Origin: Chrysemys picta bellii | Taxonomy: Eukaryota; Chordata; Testudines; Emydidae | Length of the DNA: 64,000 nucleotides | Assembly: GCF_011386835.1 (NCBI RefSeq) | Contig: NC_088791.1 | Span: 34,260,998 to 34,324,997 of the forward strand | Reading direction: 5' to 3' | Shown: one piece after another, positions 1 through 11,715 of the stretch | Layout: each line of letters begins with the position of its first letter | Numbering within the stretch: the stretch's first letter is position 1 | Position numbers and translations under genes: made by a program | Notes under the pieces: generated by a model | What the model saw: the letters and a program-made list of their open reading frames with translations, nothing else | The model's database searches: none | Told to the model about the DNA's origin: nothing

Positions 1-1405
1 TAGGAACAAAAAGAATCCTAACAATGGTATTGGTCCATTACTATATGGAAGTCGTAGAATTATCCATAATGCAGAAAAGGAAGAAGTGTTCAGTAAATAT
101 TTCTGTTCTGTATTTGGGGGAAAAACATGATATAGTTATCTCATATGACAGCACTCTAACATCCTCCTGAGATGCTACTGGAATGGAAAAAAACAACCGC
201 TACTAAGGTCAGATATTTTTAAAGCATAGGTCCAGATAACTTGCTCCCAAAAGTTTGAAAAGAGCTGGCTGAAGAATTCTCTGGACTGTTAATGCTGATT
301 TTCTATCAGTCTTGGAACACCAGAGAAGTTCAGGAAGAGTGAAACAATATTAGCTTTCTTAATATGTTTTAAAAGGGTAAATGGGATGACTCAGGTGTCT
401 ATAGGCCTGTCAGTGTGATATTGATCCCAGGCAAGATAAAGGAGCAGCTGATACAGGACTCAATTAATAAAGAATTAAAGGAGGGTAATATAATTGTCAG
501 TTGACATGGGTTTATGGAAAATACGTCCTGTAAAACTAACTTGATATGGTTTGCTGATGACAAAAATTGGGGGAGTGGTAAATAATGAAGAGGACAGTCA
601 CTGATACAGCATAATCTGGATTGCTTGGTAAGGTGGGTTTAAGCAAACAATATGTGCTTTAATACAGCTAAATGTAAAGCTAGGAACAAAGACTGCAGGC
701 CTGACTTGCTTCAGGATGGAGGACTCTATCCTGGGATGCAGTGACTCTGAAAAAGATTACTGAGGATAGGGGTGGATAATCAGTCGATCATTAATTCCCA
801 GTGTGACACTGTGACCAAACAGGTTGATGGGATCCTTGGATATGTAAACAGGGGAATCTCAAGTAGGAGTAAAGAGGTTATTTTACTCTATTTGGCACTG
901 TTGTGACCGCTGCTGGAATACTGTGTCCAGTTCTAGTGTCCACAATTCAGGAAGCATGTTGATAAACTGGAGAGGATTCAGAGAAGAGCCAAAAGAATGA
1001 TTAAAGGATTAGAAAACATGCCTTATACTGATAGACTAAAATAGCTCAATCTATTTAGCTTAACAAAGGGAAGGTTAAGGGGTTACTTGATTAGTCTATA
1101 AGTATCTACATAGGGACCAAATATTTAATAATAGACTCCTCACTCTAGCAGAGAATGGTATAACACAAGCCAGTGACTGGAAGTTGATGCTAGAAAAATT
1201 CAGACTGGAAATAATGCATACTTTTTTAACTAAGTGTAATAAACCATTTGAACAATTTACTCAGGGTCATGGTGGATTTGCCATCACTGATAATTTTAAA
1301 TCAATATTGGATGTTTTTCTAAAATATATGCTTTAGGAATTATTTTGGGGAAGTTCTGTGGCCTGTGTTATACAGAAGATCAGACTAGATAATTACATTT
1401 TGGAA
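1..1405 (+). pseudogene. Decayed CR1-type LINE, ORF2 RT region to 3' UTR
   Basis: This is a remnant of a CR1-clade non-LTR retrotransposon, entering from the left edge of the window. Reading plus with frameshifts and stops gives recognisable RT pieces: a GKIKEQLIQDSIN-like stretch near 430-475, HGFMENTSCKTN near 505-540, and a C-terminal stretch near 900-1000 matching the usual CR1 [32 protein letters not shown] pattern. It ends in a CR1-like 3' UTR around 1340-1400. No frame stays open for long, so it is long dead. A closely related decayed copy lies at 36062-37428. Family is confident; the exact subfamily is not. Confidence 0.75.
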
Positions 1406-1544
1406 ATTTAGATTTTTCTATTGCTGATATGCATTGGCACAAACACAGCTGGTGCCATCTGTATTCATTATAATAACAAAATAACTTTTCATTCATCCAA
1501 AGTCACCAAAATTGTTTTGACTCATTTTGCTGTATATAGCACTG

Positions 1545-2370
1545 TGGAAGTGTAGAGCTGAAAGGAACCCAAAGAGGTCATCTAGTCCATCCCCTCCATG
1601 GAGAGGCAAGATTAAGTATATCTAGAACATCCCTGATGGGTATTTGTCAAACCTGTTCTTAAAAATTTCCAGTGACAGGAATTCCACAACCTCACTTGGC
1701 AAACTATTCCAATGCTAACTATCCTTTAGGTTTTTTCCCTTAATATCTAACCTGAATCTCGCTTGCTGCAACTTAAGCAGATAACTATTTCTCCTAAATG
1801 CAGTGGACATCAAATGGATCCCCATCCTCATTATGACAAACTCTGATATATTTGGAGATTTTTTTTATCAGGTTCCCCCTCAGCCTTCTTAAGATTAAAC
1901 ATGCCAGTTCTTTTAACCGTTCCTCATAGCTCAGAAAAATGGCTTCCTGTGTCTTACAAACAACACTCCTGTTAATACACCCTCCAAATGATATTCGCCT
2001 TTTATCAAATGCACATTCTTGGCTCATATTCAATTTGTGATCCATTATAATCCCCAGATCCTTTTCTGCAGTACTGCTGCATAGCTGGTTATTTCCCATT
2101 TTGTAACTGCATTTGATTTTTTTTTCCTTCTTAAGTGTGGTCTTGGCACTTGTCTTTACTGAATTTGATCTTATTGTTTTCAGACCAGTTCTCCAATTTG
2201 TCAAGATCATTTGGAGTTCTAATCCTGGCCTCCAAAATTCTTACAATATGCCCCAGCTTGGTGTTGTCTGCAAATTTTATAAGCATACTCTCTACGCCAT
2301 CATATTCCTTACTTAATATTATCCTGCAGTAGAGGTGATACCCATTTACATAGTGCCAGCATGAGGCCAT
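1545..2370 (-). pseudogene. Decayed CR1 LINE, 3' part, minus strand
   Basis: The minus strand reads as the C-terminal third of CR1 ORF2 and its 3' UTR. Near 1575-1600 is the usual CR1 3'-end text (AGAGGTCATCTAGTCCA). Further up, broken frames give an ...LGIIMDHKLNMSQECAF... stretch, which matches the [17 protein letters not shown] region of the intact CR1 at 31-35 kb, and KFADNTKLGHIV, the RT catalytic box with FADD changed to FADN. Several frameshifts separate the pieces. It is 5'-truncated, as is typical of CR1, and belongs to an older, more diverged subfamily than the copies at 18.9 and 31 kb. Confidence 0.8.
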
Positions 2371-2412
2371 GCATCACATAAGTCCCGCTTAAACTTTCAC
2401 AGAGAGATGTAA

Positions 2413-2710
2413 GGGTATGTCCAGACTACTCGCCGTATCGGCAGGTAGCGATCGATTTATCGGGGATGGATATATCGTGTCTAGTTAAGATGTGATATAT
2501 CGATCCCCGAACGCGCTCCCTGTCGACTCCGGAACTCCACCGGAGCAAGCGGCGGTAGCGGAGTCGACGGGGGAGCCGCGGCCGCCGATCCCGCGCTGTG
2601 AGGACCCAAGGTAAATCGATCTAAGATACTTCGACTTCAGCTACGCTATTCACGTAGCTGAAGTTGCATATCTTAGATCGATTCCCCCCCCTCCTAGTGT
2701 AGACCAGCCC
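2413..2710. mobile_element. Harbinger-like MITE with three internal hairpins
   Basis: This is a 298-bp non-autonomous DNA element. Its imperfect terminal inverted repeats start GGGTATGTCCAGACTA on the left and read GGGCTGGTCTACACTA from the right. TAA at 2410-2412 and at 2711-2713 looks like a 3-bp target duplication, which fits PIF/Harbinger. The interior is CpG-rich and folds into three successive hairpins: TCGGGGA/TCCCCGA (about 2458-2509), GTCGACTCCG/CGGAGTCGAC (about 2521-2568) and ATCGATCTAAGATA/TATCTTAGATCGAT (about 2615-2684). There is no coding capacity. A hAT or other superfamily assignment is possible, because the call rests on 3 bp. Confidence 0.7.
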
Positions 2711-2713
2711 TAA

Positions 2714-5700
2714 GTGGTGGATGAGCCTTCTGCACAGGGGCAGGTTTCATCTTCCTAAGTGAATTAAATGACGTATGCATTATGTTTGTTTTGCTTAAGT
2801 CTGCCACAAGACCTAGAGCATGATAGACTAAAACGAGATGCACAAGGTATTGAGTACAAATTAAAATCTTGGAAGTGCCTATCTCTAGGTTTGCGTAATA
2901 AGCAGTATGTTAGCACAGTGCCCTAAATAAATGACTACAGGTTACTAGAAATTTGGAAATTAACATTAAATCAAAAGAGACAGAGTAATTTTTCATTCAA
3001 CTTGGAAGGCTATTTACTTTCTGTCTTGATGCTTAGTCTACTGATGTACAATGCCAAAAGGTAAATGATTTTGAGCTAGATTGAATTTAAATTTCATTAC
3101 ATATTTGCTGGGAATAGAAGCTTTGACATTCCTTTTTTCCCTTCACTTTGAGGATCTTTTAATAATTCTGTTGCCTAATGCCCTAATCTATTTATTGCAC
3201 TATAACTTTACATGAATAATGCTGCTTCTGTTAAAAATAAACAGATTTGGTATGTCTGTGAAATAGACTTACGCGTAGTATGATGCTTTAGCATCTACAA
3301 AAGCTCTCTCTGAGGTTTCTGAATGCTTAAGAAATGATAATGCCAATGGATTTAGCATTTGTATATCTTCAGGCTTGTGCTTATTCAGTTGTACTAAGGC
3401 AGCTTAAGCTAATATCTAATCTTCTTACAGAATAGTTCCCCTTTTAACAGCAGGATTGCACATAACAGGCTTGAAAAACCAGTTGGCTCCAGCTGCAGTG
3501 TGGAAGGAAGGATGGGGGGGTTGCATAATTTCCCTCCCCCACTTAAAATGTCTAATTACGGTCATCCTCACATGCACAGGATAATCCGTGAATCGTGGTG
3601 TGAGGCAATGTGCTCAACACTCCTAGGAGCTAGGAAGAGATGAATGAGTTATAAAGTAACATATTCATAAGTGTCTACCCTGATGCATTCCATTTATAAT
3701 GTTTCTTCTTTAAAGGGGAGGAGAGAAAAATAGAGTGCTTTGAATACTGCATAGTTTCATAATGGAATAATCACTGTGAAACCTGTTTCACCCTTGGTAA
3801 CGAGGCAAGCTAGTTAAACACCTAGTCAAATTAGTACATTAAACTATTAGCATATTCAAAATCCTAATTATCCTAGGGATGTTTTAATGAGAAATATTAC
3901 ATTAATCATCACAAGTTTATTGGAGAAAATTATTTTAAATACAATGTAAATGAATATATATGAAGTATGAAACGGATATTTAAATTCTGTTAAACATCTT
4001 ATTTTAAATTTTCACAAAACTATGGGGTGACTTGCTCATGCATCAAAATGACCCTAAAGCTGACAACTCATCTCATTCGGGGCCTACACCTGCTCTGAGT
4101 GAAGTCGTCGGCAAAATCCCTTTTGGCTTCAGTGGGCGTTCAGGTCCTCTGTGTTATAGTGGAAAATGTGGGACATCAATGAGAAGAGTTGACAGTTTCT
4201 CAAAAATTTAAGAGCGAAGTGGGTTTTGTGTGCGTTTCAGTGATGAACCGCAAAGTATATATAAAACTTGTTTCTTATGACAATATATAAAAATCAGTGT
4301 GAAATTCCCTGTGAATTTCAGTGATACCAGTTGCCAAACATAACAGCAACAAAATGGCCCATGATAAATCTACCTCGCAGCTGCCAAACACTTCTCCCAC
4401 TTAATGAACAATCCAGCCCAGTCTGTACCGTTTTAGTTACCAATCCTAACCAGACCAGCTCTTCCCACTGAATTACTGAAAATGTTACAATCACCTCTAA
4501 AATGGCCTAACCTGAATCACCTTCTTCCAATTGTTCCTCTTCCTTCCTTACCTACAGCTTCCAAACTCACAACATTTTGCAGTAAATCGTGGAGACATAG
4601 CAAATCGATGTTTATAACAATGTGATATTAATCAGACTCTAAAGATGATACAAAAATGGTTGTATGAGAAAAGAACCTAGAAGTTAGAATCCAGCATGAA
4701 GTTTCAAGCCATCTTCCTCAGAACCATGTTGACAGGAAATCCTAGGGTTAAGATTAAGATGTAAATGATTTATGTTTTTAAAATGATTTGTTATTGCTGA
4801 GCAATGTATAGTGTAATAAATAGAGTACATTTTCTAGTGTCATGCCCAGATTTAAAAAAAATAAAAGTTCAGAGTTTTTATTAAAGACTTAAATAATTGT
4901 ATTTGGCATGTTCTTGGATGCTTTTCTGTTTGCCCTAGAAATGCAAACTAATGTTTAAATTAAAAACACTTCTTATAGTGGGAGAAAATATTTTTATTTG
5001 GCTTGTTGAAATGCGTGATAAGAAAACCTTGAGTTTTTGATTAGTATCTAGATGAAAGACTGGTTATAGAAAAGATCTCTCGATCTCTTTTACTGGTTAC
5101 AAAATATCTACCTTTGTGCTGGCATCCTTATGACTCCATTCATACTTGCTCTTTAAATTCAGGCTTTTTCTAGTCTCCATTATCTCTGACCATCTAGAAG
5201 AATAATAAGATGAGAAAATCCTAGTCAGTGTACAGGAGGAGCTTCTAACAGGTAGTTGTACAATACACATCTGTTGTTGCAAACTAATTGAGCTTAATTT
5301 TGCTAATGCAGTCACCTGAAAAAAAAGATAAAGTTTAACCTTAGTACACCGAAGGATGGAAATACTCTCCCCATCAGTGGCTGCCTCTCCTGTTGATCCA
5401 GACCTCCATATTCTAGATTCCCTAAAACAGTTTGGATGGAGGACTTGTACTTTAATAGGAATAATACAAAATAGCCATATCTTTCTTAAATGGCTATTAT
5501 ATAAACTTCCTATATATATATATATATAAAATACATACACAAAATACTGTTAGAATTATGCTGGCAAAATAAGGTGTTAGAGGTTTGGATAACAGGTTTA
5601 GGATATTGCAGGTTCATTAATAAACACTAGTGCTCATCAAATCAGTATGTTTTGGGCTACTGTCTGTTGAAAAGCCAATTACAATTTGTCTGGCAATTCT

Positions 5701-6264
5701 TTTACCTCGCTCTCTTTTTTTACTTTAGTTTTTACTCATTTATTTCCTTTTCCCTTTGATATTTTTTGTTGTCAGTGCCACATTAGAAAACAGAGGATAA
5801 TCTGGATTCATTAGACCTCATTAAACTGGTGATTAAAAGCAAAAATTGTAAAAACTATTTACGGGATGAACACACTGTCCAGCATGAATAGGTTCTATTT
5901 AAAAATGTGGTTTCTTGGATCTGTCATATGCTAATATATCTTCAGAGCTACAACCAAATAACAGCCACAAATGGTATCGAATCTATTAAATATGACACCA
6001 GGATTAAATTATCTATTAAAATTGTAGTTAGATTTATTGTATAGGTCATTAAAACAACACATTACTTTGGGTTGTGCATCCTTAGTAGTAAATGCTAGTT
6101 TCCATTGGGCTGTTTTTATTTCTGTGAATTTACATTTTATACTCAGATATTTGTTGGAATTGCATAGCTGTAAGACCAAGCCCAAATTTGGTGGCTCACT
6201 TCAGAACTTTGTTTTTCTAAGTGACTCTTAACATGACCAGCACCGTGTATTTTTGTCTTTTTCA
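2714..6264. other. Unassigned AT-rich DNA
   Basis: I see no recognisable gene or repeat in this 3.5-kb stretch apart from a short (TA)n tract at 5510-5528. Candidate splice-like signals on the minus strand at 5.1-5.4 kb are discussed as a finding but are too weak to annotate. Confidence 0.5.
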
Positions 6265-6872
6265 AATAAAGATGGAAAAGAAATAGAAGGGGAGCAGAGA
6301 AGGGCAACAAACTGATTAGTCATGAAAAGACCTCCATATGGAGAGGGACTGAGAAGACTGGGACTTGGGTTAGAAACAAGACAAGAGAAAGCATGATAGG
6401 GATATAAAGACAATGAATAGTATAGAAAAGGTAAATTGGACCCTCCTACTTACCCATGTCACATACTGCAAGAACAAGAGGATATTTAATTGAAGTGAAA
6501 GAAAACCAACTTAAAATTGATAAAATGCTTTTTTCTTCTACAGCACATAATTAATCCATGCAATTTATTGCCCCAACATACCATTTGAGAGCAAAAGTTT
6601 AGTAGGATTAAAAAAGGGCTAGCCATTTATATGAACAATGAGAACACAGTGAATTTAGATGGATTAAAAATTAAACTAAGAATATAAAGCCTCATATTTC
6701 ACGGCAGAAGACAATTAGATGAAGAAACTTCCCCTTCTGTAGTTGTCCACTATGGAGTTTCATATATGAGATTTCCTCTGACGCAGGTGGAACTAACCTT
6801 TGTCAGAGGTAGGAAACTAACTAGATGGATCACTTGTCTCATCTGATGTGCTAATGTTCTTTCTTGTGCAGC
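6265..6872 (+). pseudogene. CR1-type LINE 3' fragment
   Basis: The plus strand matches the C-terminal end of ORF2 and the 3' UTR of a CR1 subfamily. It has a GGGCAACAAACTGATTAG-like stretch, a CTGAGAAGACTGGGA motif (LRRLGL), a TATAAAGACAATGAATAG stretch, and a long 3' UTR ending in GTCAGAGGTAGGAAACTA-ACTAGATGGATCAC. The same host sequence recurs at 14105-14171 plus 16148-16190, split there by a later insertion. It is frameshifted and dead. Confidence 0.7.
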
Positions 6873-6980
6873 AAACATCCATAATGTCTGCATTTTTCCT
6901 AGGACACTTCAAATATATTGTGTTGCTAGGAAAAAGAACGAGGAGTACTTGTGCAACCTTAAAGACTAACAAATTTATTT

Positions 6981-7018
6981 GAGCATAAGCTTTCGTGGGC
7001 TAAAGCCCACTTCATCAG
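6981..7018 (-). ncRNA. Hammerhead-ribozyme-like core in PLE tail
   Basis: Reading the minus strand: CTGATGA (7018-7012), one A, GTGGGC, loop TTTA, GCCCAC, GAAA (6994-6991), GC, loop TTAT, GC, then TC. This matches the order of a hammerhead: conserved CUGANGA, stem II, GAAA, a minimal stem III and the UH cleavage site. Hammerhead motifs are known from Penelope-like retroelements. Two weaknesses are an extra A before stem II and no convincing stem I beside the core. The motif is seen in the sequence; ribozyme activity is inferred. Confidence 0.45.
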
Positions 7019-7143
7019 ATCCATTTCGCTGGGCCACCCTGATCATCGCTACAAAAGTTTTTTTTCTCCTGCTGATAATAGCCCACCTTTATCTATTAGT
7101 CTCATTAGAGTTGGTATGGCAATCCCCATTTTTTCATGTTCTC

Positions 7144-7254
<111 letters not shown>

Positions 7255-7407
7255 TCCTACTGTATTTTCCACTGCATGCATCTGATGAAGCCCACAAAAG
7301 CTTATGCTCAAATAAATATGTTAGTCTTTAAGGTGACACAAGTACTCCTCGTTCTTTTTGCTGATACAAACTAACACAGCTACCACTCTGAAACCTGTGT
7401 TGCTAGG

Positions 7408-8142
7408 GTACGAGGGAGTAGGAGGACTTAATTAGGAATCTTTGTGGTCTATGGGAGCGTCGGAGCCGGGTGCATCTAAGTCCAGCTGTGTCATCTGGTG
7501 GCAAGAGCCTGCAGCTGTCACCCAATGGCAAGAGTCTGTGGGGTTGGCAATAGTGGATCTTGGGCCCTCCCTGCTCCACCAGGTTCCGACTCAGGGCCCT
7601 GTGACTGGCAGGTCTGGTATGCAGCTGGGGGGCAAATGCCACCAAGCCTGCTCCGTAAGTCTTTTCCTACCACAGCCTTCGCTCTTCCAAAGTCACAATA
7701 GGTTCTTCTTATGGACTCATGGGTGGTTGAGGGGTGAGGATTTTCCTTGGAAGCGTTCCAGATTCTCTTCTTCTTCAATGACAGCCTGCCATTCGCGATC
7801 TCCATGGGAGCCTTCAGTGGCTCAGCAGAGAGGTCTGGTCCAGGTGGTGAGGAGTTCCTGCAGGAGCTAACAGCATGGGACTGCTCCCTTACTCTGTCCA
7901 CCTTGACCAAGACATGCGTTCCCTTTTGAGCTATGCCTCTATTATGAGCATGCCCAGCATTATCTCTTGGTTCCTCAATGTGTTCCCCATCACAGGGATT
8001 CACTTGGCTTAAATCCCTTCTTGTCATCTTGGTGTTGGCCCAAAATATGGGACATGCATCTGAGGGTATAACAGTGAGTCCCAGAAGAAAGAGGCAGGTA
8101 TCAAATTATTGCTGAATTTCTGCAATAAAGCTCTGGGAAATG
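7408..8142. other. Unassigned, moderately GC-rich DNA
   Basis: I cannot assign this stretch between the foldback PLE and the DIRS element. Short open frames exist on both strands, the longest 169 codons on the minus strand (7518-8027), with no motif I recognise. An AATAAAG sequence near 8123 may be chance. It could be the edge of an unrecognised retroelement. Confidence 0.4.
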
Positions 8143-8345
8143 TAGTTCTTCTTTGAGTGCTTGTTCATGTCCATTCCAATCAGGTGTGTGCATGCGCACG
8201 TGCACGGTGGCCAGAAGATTTTTCCCTTAGCAGCATCCGTCGGGCTGGCCTGGGCATCCCCTGGAGTTGTGCCTTCATGGCACTCAATATAGAGCCCTGC
8301 CGACCCACCACCTCTTCAGTTCCTTCTTACCGCCAGTGACAGTTG
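8143..8345 (+). repeat. Left inverted terminal repeat of DIRS copy A
   Basis: It begins TTCTTCTTTGAGTGCTTGTT and contains CATTCCAATCAGGTGTGTG, an alternating purine-pyrimidine GCATGCGCACGTGCAC block, and an AATATAGAGCCCTGCCGACC stretch. It is the inverted counterpart of 12948-13170 and a relative of 56659-56880. Confidence 0.85.
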
Positions 8346-8489
8346 GCTGGAACTTCCCTTAGTCCTTAATTAGCAAGCACGTTCTATAGTTACTGTATAT
8401 AGTTACTCTAGTATCCGTTCTTAGTATTAGAGGTCTCAGTATAGAGTTGTTGGGGATTCCCCCCAATTCCACCTCCACGAAGCCGTGGT

Positions 8490-8894
8490 ATGCTGCAGTC
8501 CCTGGGGTTTAAAAAATGTGTGGCCTGTGCGATGTGCATGCTGAAGAGCAATCCACACTCTTTGTGTTTACGGTGCTTAGGGGTAGGCCACCAAAAAGAT
8601 CGCTGTAAGATCTGCCACAAGTTCCTCCCTAGAACTCTTAAAGAAAGGGAACAGCGGGTTAAGGTGATCCTTATGGAGGCAGCCCTACGCCCCAACTCTG
8701 ACCCTGGCTTAGGGGACCTGGCTCCTATCACTTCATCCTTCATGTGGAGCGCCCTGGCACCATCAGCAAACTTGGCACCGGGACACTCGGCACCGACACG
8801 ACACCTCATGAGGCCCGTCAGAGAGCAGGCACCGATCCCACTAGCTGGTGACTCAGAAGAAAAAGAAGCCGGACAGCTGCTCACCTTTGGCTAA
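8490..8894 (+). pseudogene. DIRS Gag-like protein, N-terminal Cys-rich part (copy A)
   Basis: This is an open frame of 134 codons from the start of the DIRS Gag. It shows a cysteine/histidine-rich segment: C10, C13 and C16, then SLCLRCLGVGHQKDRCKICHKF (residues about 23-44), which probably binds zinc. A basic, helical KEREQRVKVILMEAALRP stretch follows. The equivalent in copy B, near 57030-57150, has the same spacing (DHQKDCCKICWEF). The frame then breaks, so in this copy the protein is not continuous with the capsid-like part at 9702-10628. In DIRS elements Gag is thought to package the RNA; no activity is expected here. Confidence 0.6.
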
Positions 8895-9701
8895 ATCCAG
8901 AGAAGTGAGACCACAGGTGGGCCACCAGTCCGGATCCCCTACTGGGGCCACCTCGACTCCTGCCCAGGCGAGGCAGTTGAGTCTGCCCCCTCTCCCACTC
9001 CCCCTCAGTCGCCAGTCTCTACACAGCAGCTACAGCTCCCTTCAACGCTGGAAGCTTAACAAACTGCTCAGGATCTCCTGCCCCTTATCGTGCCATTCTT
9101 GCCCCCAAGGAGGGAAGAACCTCCAGCGGTGGTGGACTCACCCCGCCCCCTGGTGCAGTCAAGAGGGAAACTGGCTATGATGTCCAGGCACTCCCCCCTC
9201 CATGTCCCTCGACACCGGCCCACTCGGACAGAGAGCCTACCCACTCCCTGAGTTCTCGACGCTTGAGGCACCAAGGCTCGGCTCCTCTGTGGTCTTCAGT
9301 CTCGGAGACCTCGGAGTCAGAATCCAACTCCTATCGCTCCAGGAGAAGCAGGAGCTGCAGATTGAGGTCTGGGAGAGACAGTAGGGAGCCCCAGGCGTGG
9401 CCTCTGCAGTGGCCACAGTGGCCCTTCTGGATCCCCTGGGCCTTTCACCAAGGACAGGGAGGGATCAAAGGTCACCGCTCTGTGGTGTCTTCTGTGGTCT
9501 CAGCCACCTTTATCCCACCATCGGCTACAAATCTTCCCTCGGCGTCTGCCCACACACCAATCGTCTCTGACAGTCTGACCATCATTGACTCCGGCACCGG
9601 ATTTAGCACCAACCCTGACACCACCCTTGGCAATGTCCTCAGCACTGCTGACATGCCCGACTTCCACACCGGCACCATTGTCGACGTCAACTATGGTGTA
9701 G

Positions 9702-10628
9702 GTGCCAATGGCCCCGGCGCCAATTCCGGCGATGGGCCCTCCATCTTCGTTGGCACAGACAACCGGATCGGCACCAGCTCCATCGGTGATTCCTCCCATC
9801 GTACTAATGATGGTGTCATCACTTGGTCCAGCGTCTGCAGCCCCGGCACTGTCGAGTGCACCACTGGCACCGACACTGCCCCAAGAGTCTAGGGACCCCC
9901 TGCGGGCGGATGGCAGGGAGCATCTGCTCCTTATAAGCACTTCCTCTTTTTTGTCACCTGATGAAGCACTGGCAGGTACAGCCGTAGCCCTGGTGCTTGA
10001 GGACAACAGGGTGCTGCAGCAGTTGCTGCGCAGGGCTGCTCAGGGTCTGCGCATTAAAGCCAAGGAGGTTGATCCCATGGTGGACATCCTAGCCCCCTCA
10101 GGAACTTCACTCATTAAAACCATTGTGGACATCACCAAGACCCTGTGGCAGACCCCAGCTTCCTTGCCGCCCACTGCCAAGCACAATGAGAGGCGTTATT
10201 TCATGCCCTCCAGAGGGTTCAAACATTTATACTCTTACCCACCCCCTGACTCTCTTGTTGTGGATGCTGCTAACCAATGTGAGAGACAGGGTTTCCAAGA
10301 GCCTAAGCGTCTAGACTTTATTGGGGGAAAGGTCTCTTCCACAGGGGGTCTGCAACTCCGTATCTTGAACCAAAGGGCCATCGTCAGCAGGTACTCATAT
10401 AACACCAGTGCGGCAATGACCAAATTTATGGCACTCCTCCTGTCGAACTCCCAAATCAAGTTCTTGACCGTGGTGGAGGAGGGGAAGCTAGTCTCACGGG
10501 CTTCCCTCCAGCCTGCATTGGATGCTGCAGAAGCCACAACTAGGGTCATAGTGACTGCGGTAGCCATGAGGAGGGGATCCTGGCTCCAAGTCTCAGGACT
10601 CCCTTATGAGGTCCAGCAGACTATTTAG
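9702..10628 (+). pseudogene. DIRS Gag-like protein, capsid-like part (copy A)
   Basis: This is an open frame of 308 codons. The first ~90 residues are Ala/Pro-rich low complexity. From about residue 105 it is conserved with copy B (58560-59203): LLRRAAQGLRIKA, VDILAPSG, a TKTLWQTPASLPPT block near 145-155, PPPDSLVVDAANQ near 180, LQLRILNQRAI, and MRRGSWLQVSGLP near the C-terminus. Two related copies preserving these blocks show they were once a selected protein. The start is uncertain: the M at 9702 lies inside the low-complexity region, which also reads in an overlapping frame (9263-9892). Upstream frames are broken, so the full Gag is not made. Confidence 0.7.
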
Positions 10629-11079
10629 GACCTCCCATTTGAAGGTGACTCTGTTTTCTGAAAAGACAGACAAGAGGCTGCACAGCCTGAAAGACTCATG
10701 AGCCACTCTCAAGTAGTTGGGCCTGCAGAATCCCACCACGCAGCGGAGACACTTCCTACTGCAACCTCCTCCAAGATTCCATCAGCAGAACCGACAGGAC
10801 AGTTCTCTGAGAAGGAACAGGAGTGGCAGGAGGAGGCAACAGCCATCCTCAGGCTAGGGCTCTGGCCATCCCAATCTGCCCTCTGGCCCTAAACCGGCCT
10901 TTTGAAGATGCGGTCGAGGATGGTGCACCAGATCAGAGACTAGATCTACCCCACCTTACCTTTTCCTCCCGAATGTCCCCTTTCTACCGTGCATGGTCCC
11001 GTATCACTTCAGACCATTGGGTGCTCTGCATGGTAGAGAGGGGATACTCCATCCAATTCTGTGCCCTCCCGCCCTTCCA

Positions 11080-11390
11080 CCCCCTTTCCCCGTCCCTCTT
11101 CAGGGACCCTTCTCACGAGCAACTCCTTATCCAGGAGGTGCAGTTGCTCCTATCGCCAGGGGCAGTGGACGAGATTCCTCAGGAGCACTGGGGCAAAGGC
11201 TTCTATTCCCAGTATTTCCAAATACCAAAAGCCAAAGGTGGCCTCAGGCCCATCCTGGACCTGTGAGAACTCAACAAGTTCATAAAGAAACTCAAGTTCT
11301 GCATGGTCTCCTTGGCCTCCATCATCCCCTCACTAGATCCAGCAGATTGGTATGCTGCCCTCAACTTGAAGGACGTGTATTTTCACATAT
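11080..11390 (+). pseudogene. DIRS reverse transcriptase, N-terminal fragment (copy A)
   Basis: The translation gives EHWGKGFYSQYFQIPKAKGG, then LRPILDL, an in-frame stop (TGA at 11264-11266 instead of the CGG seen in copy B), then ELNKFIKKLKF and a motif A-like LKDVYFHI. The sequence leaves the DIRS alignment at about 11390, just after the first catalytic Asp motif, and becomes an LTR-like block. The YxDD box, RNase H and recombinase are absent from this copy. Confidence 0.75.
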
Positions 11391-11395
11391 GCAAG

Positions 11396-11715
11396 TGTTA
11401 GGAAAGCTGTTAACCGCAAACAAACCGATCCTCAATCAACAGGAAAAGCTTGCATTCAGTATTCCTTTTAAGGGGTTGTTTTTTCTGATTTAGGGTGCTT
11501 CTGTATTCCAAATAAGGGGTTGTTTTTCTCTGTCTTGGGGAGTTTTGCTAACGAAGAAATGTGCTTGACTAATTGTGGTTTTAAGCTATTTAAGCCTCTG
11601 TCTATCTGTATTCGGGGGCACTGTCCATTGATAGTGACCCTGGGCATGCTCGTCAGTAAAGTAGTCTCAGGCTGTTCTGATCCAAACACAATGCGTGGTT
11701 AATTTTTCCACAACA
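11396..11715 (+). mobile_element. Possible solo LTR
   Basis: This 320-bp block sits between the broken DIRS RT and a CR1 fragment. It starts TGTTAGG and ends CACAACA, so TGTT...AACA could be LTR termini. It contains a TATA-like CTATTTAAGCC near 11585 and belongs to neither neighbour. I see no matching target duplication, and the right edge overlaps the start of CR1 sequence. The call is therefore tentative. Confidence 0.3.

Noticed and set aside
7518..8027. 169-codon minus-strand open frame
   Set aside because: No recognisable domain or second copy in the window; it overlaps other open frames in GC-richer DNA. I left it as unassigned sequence.
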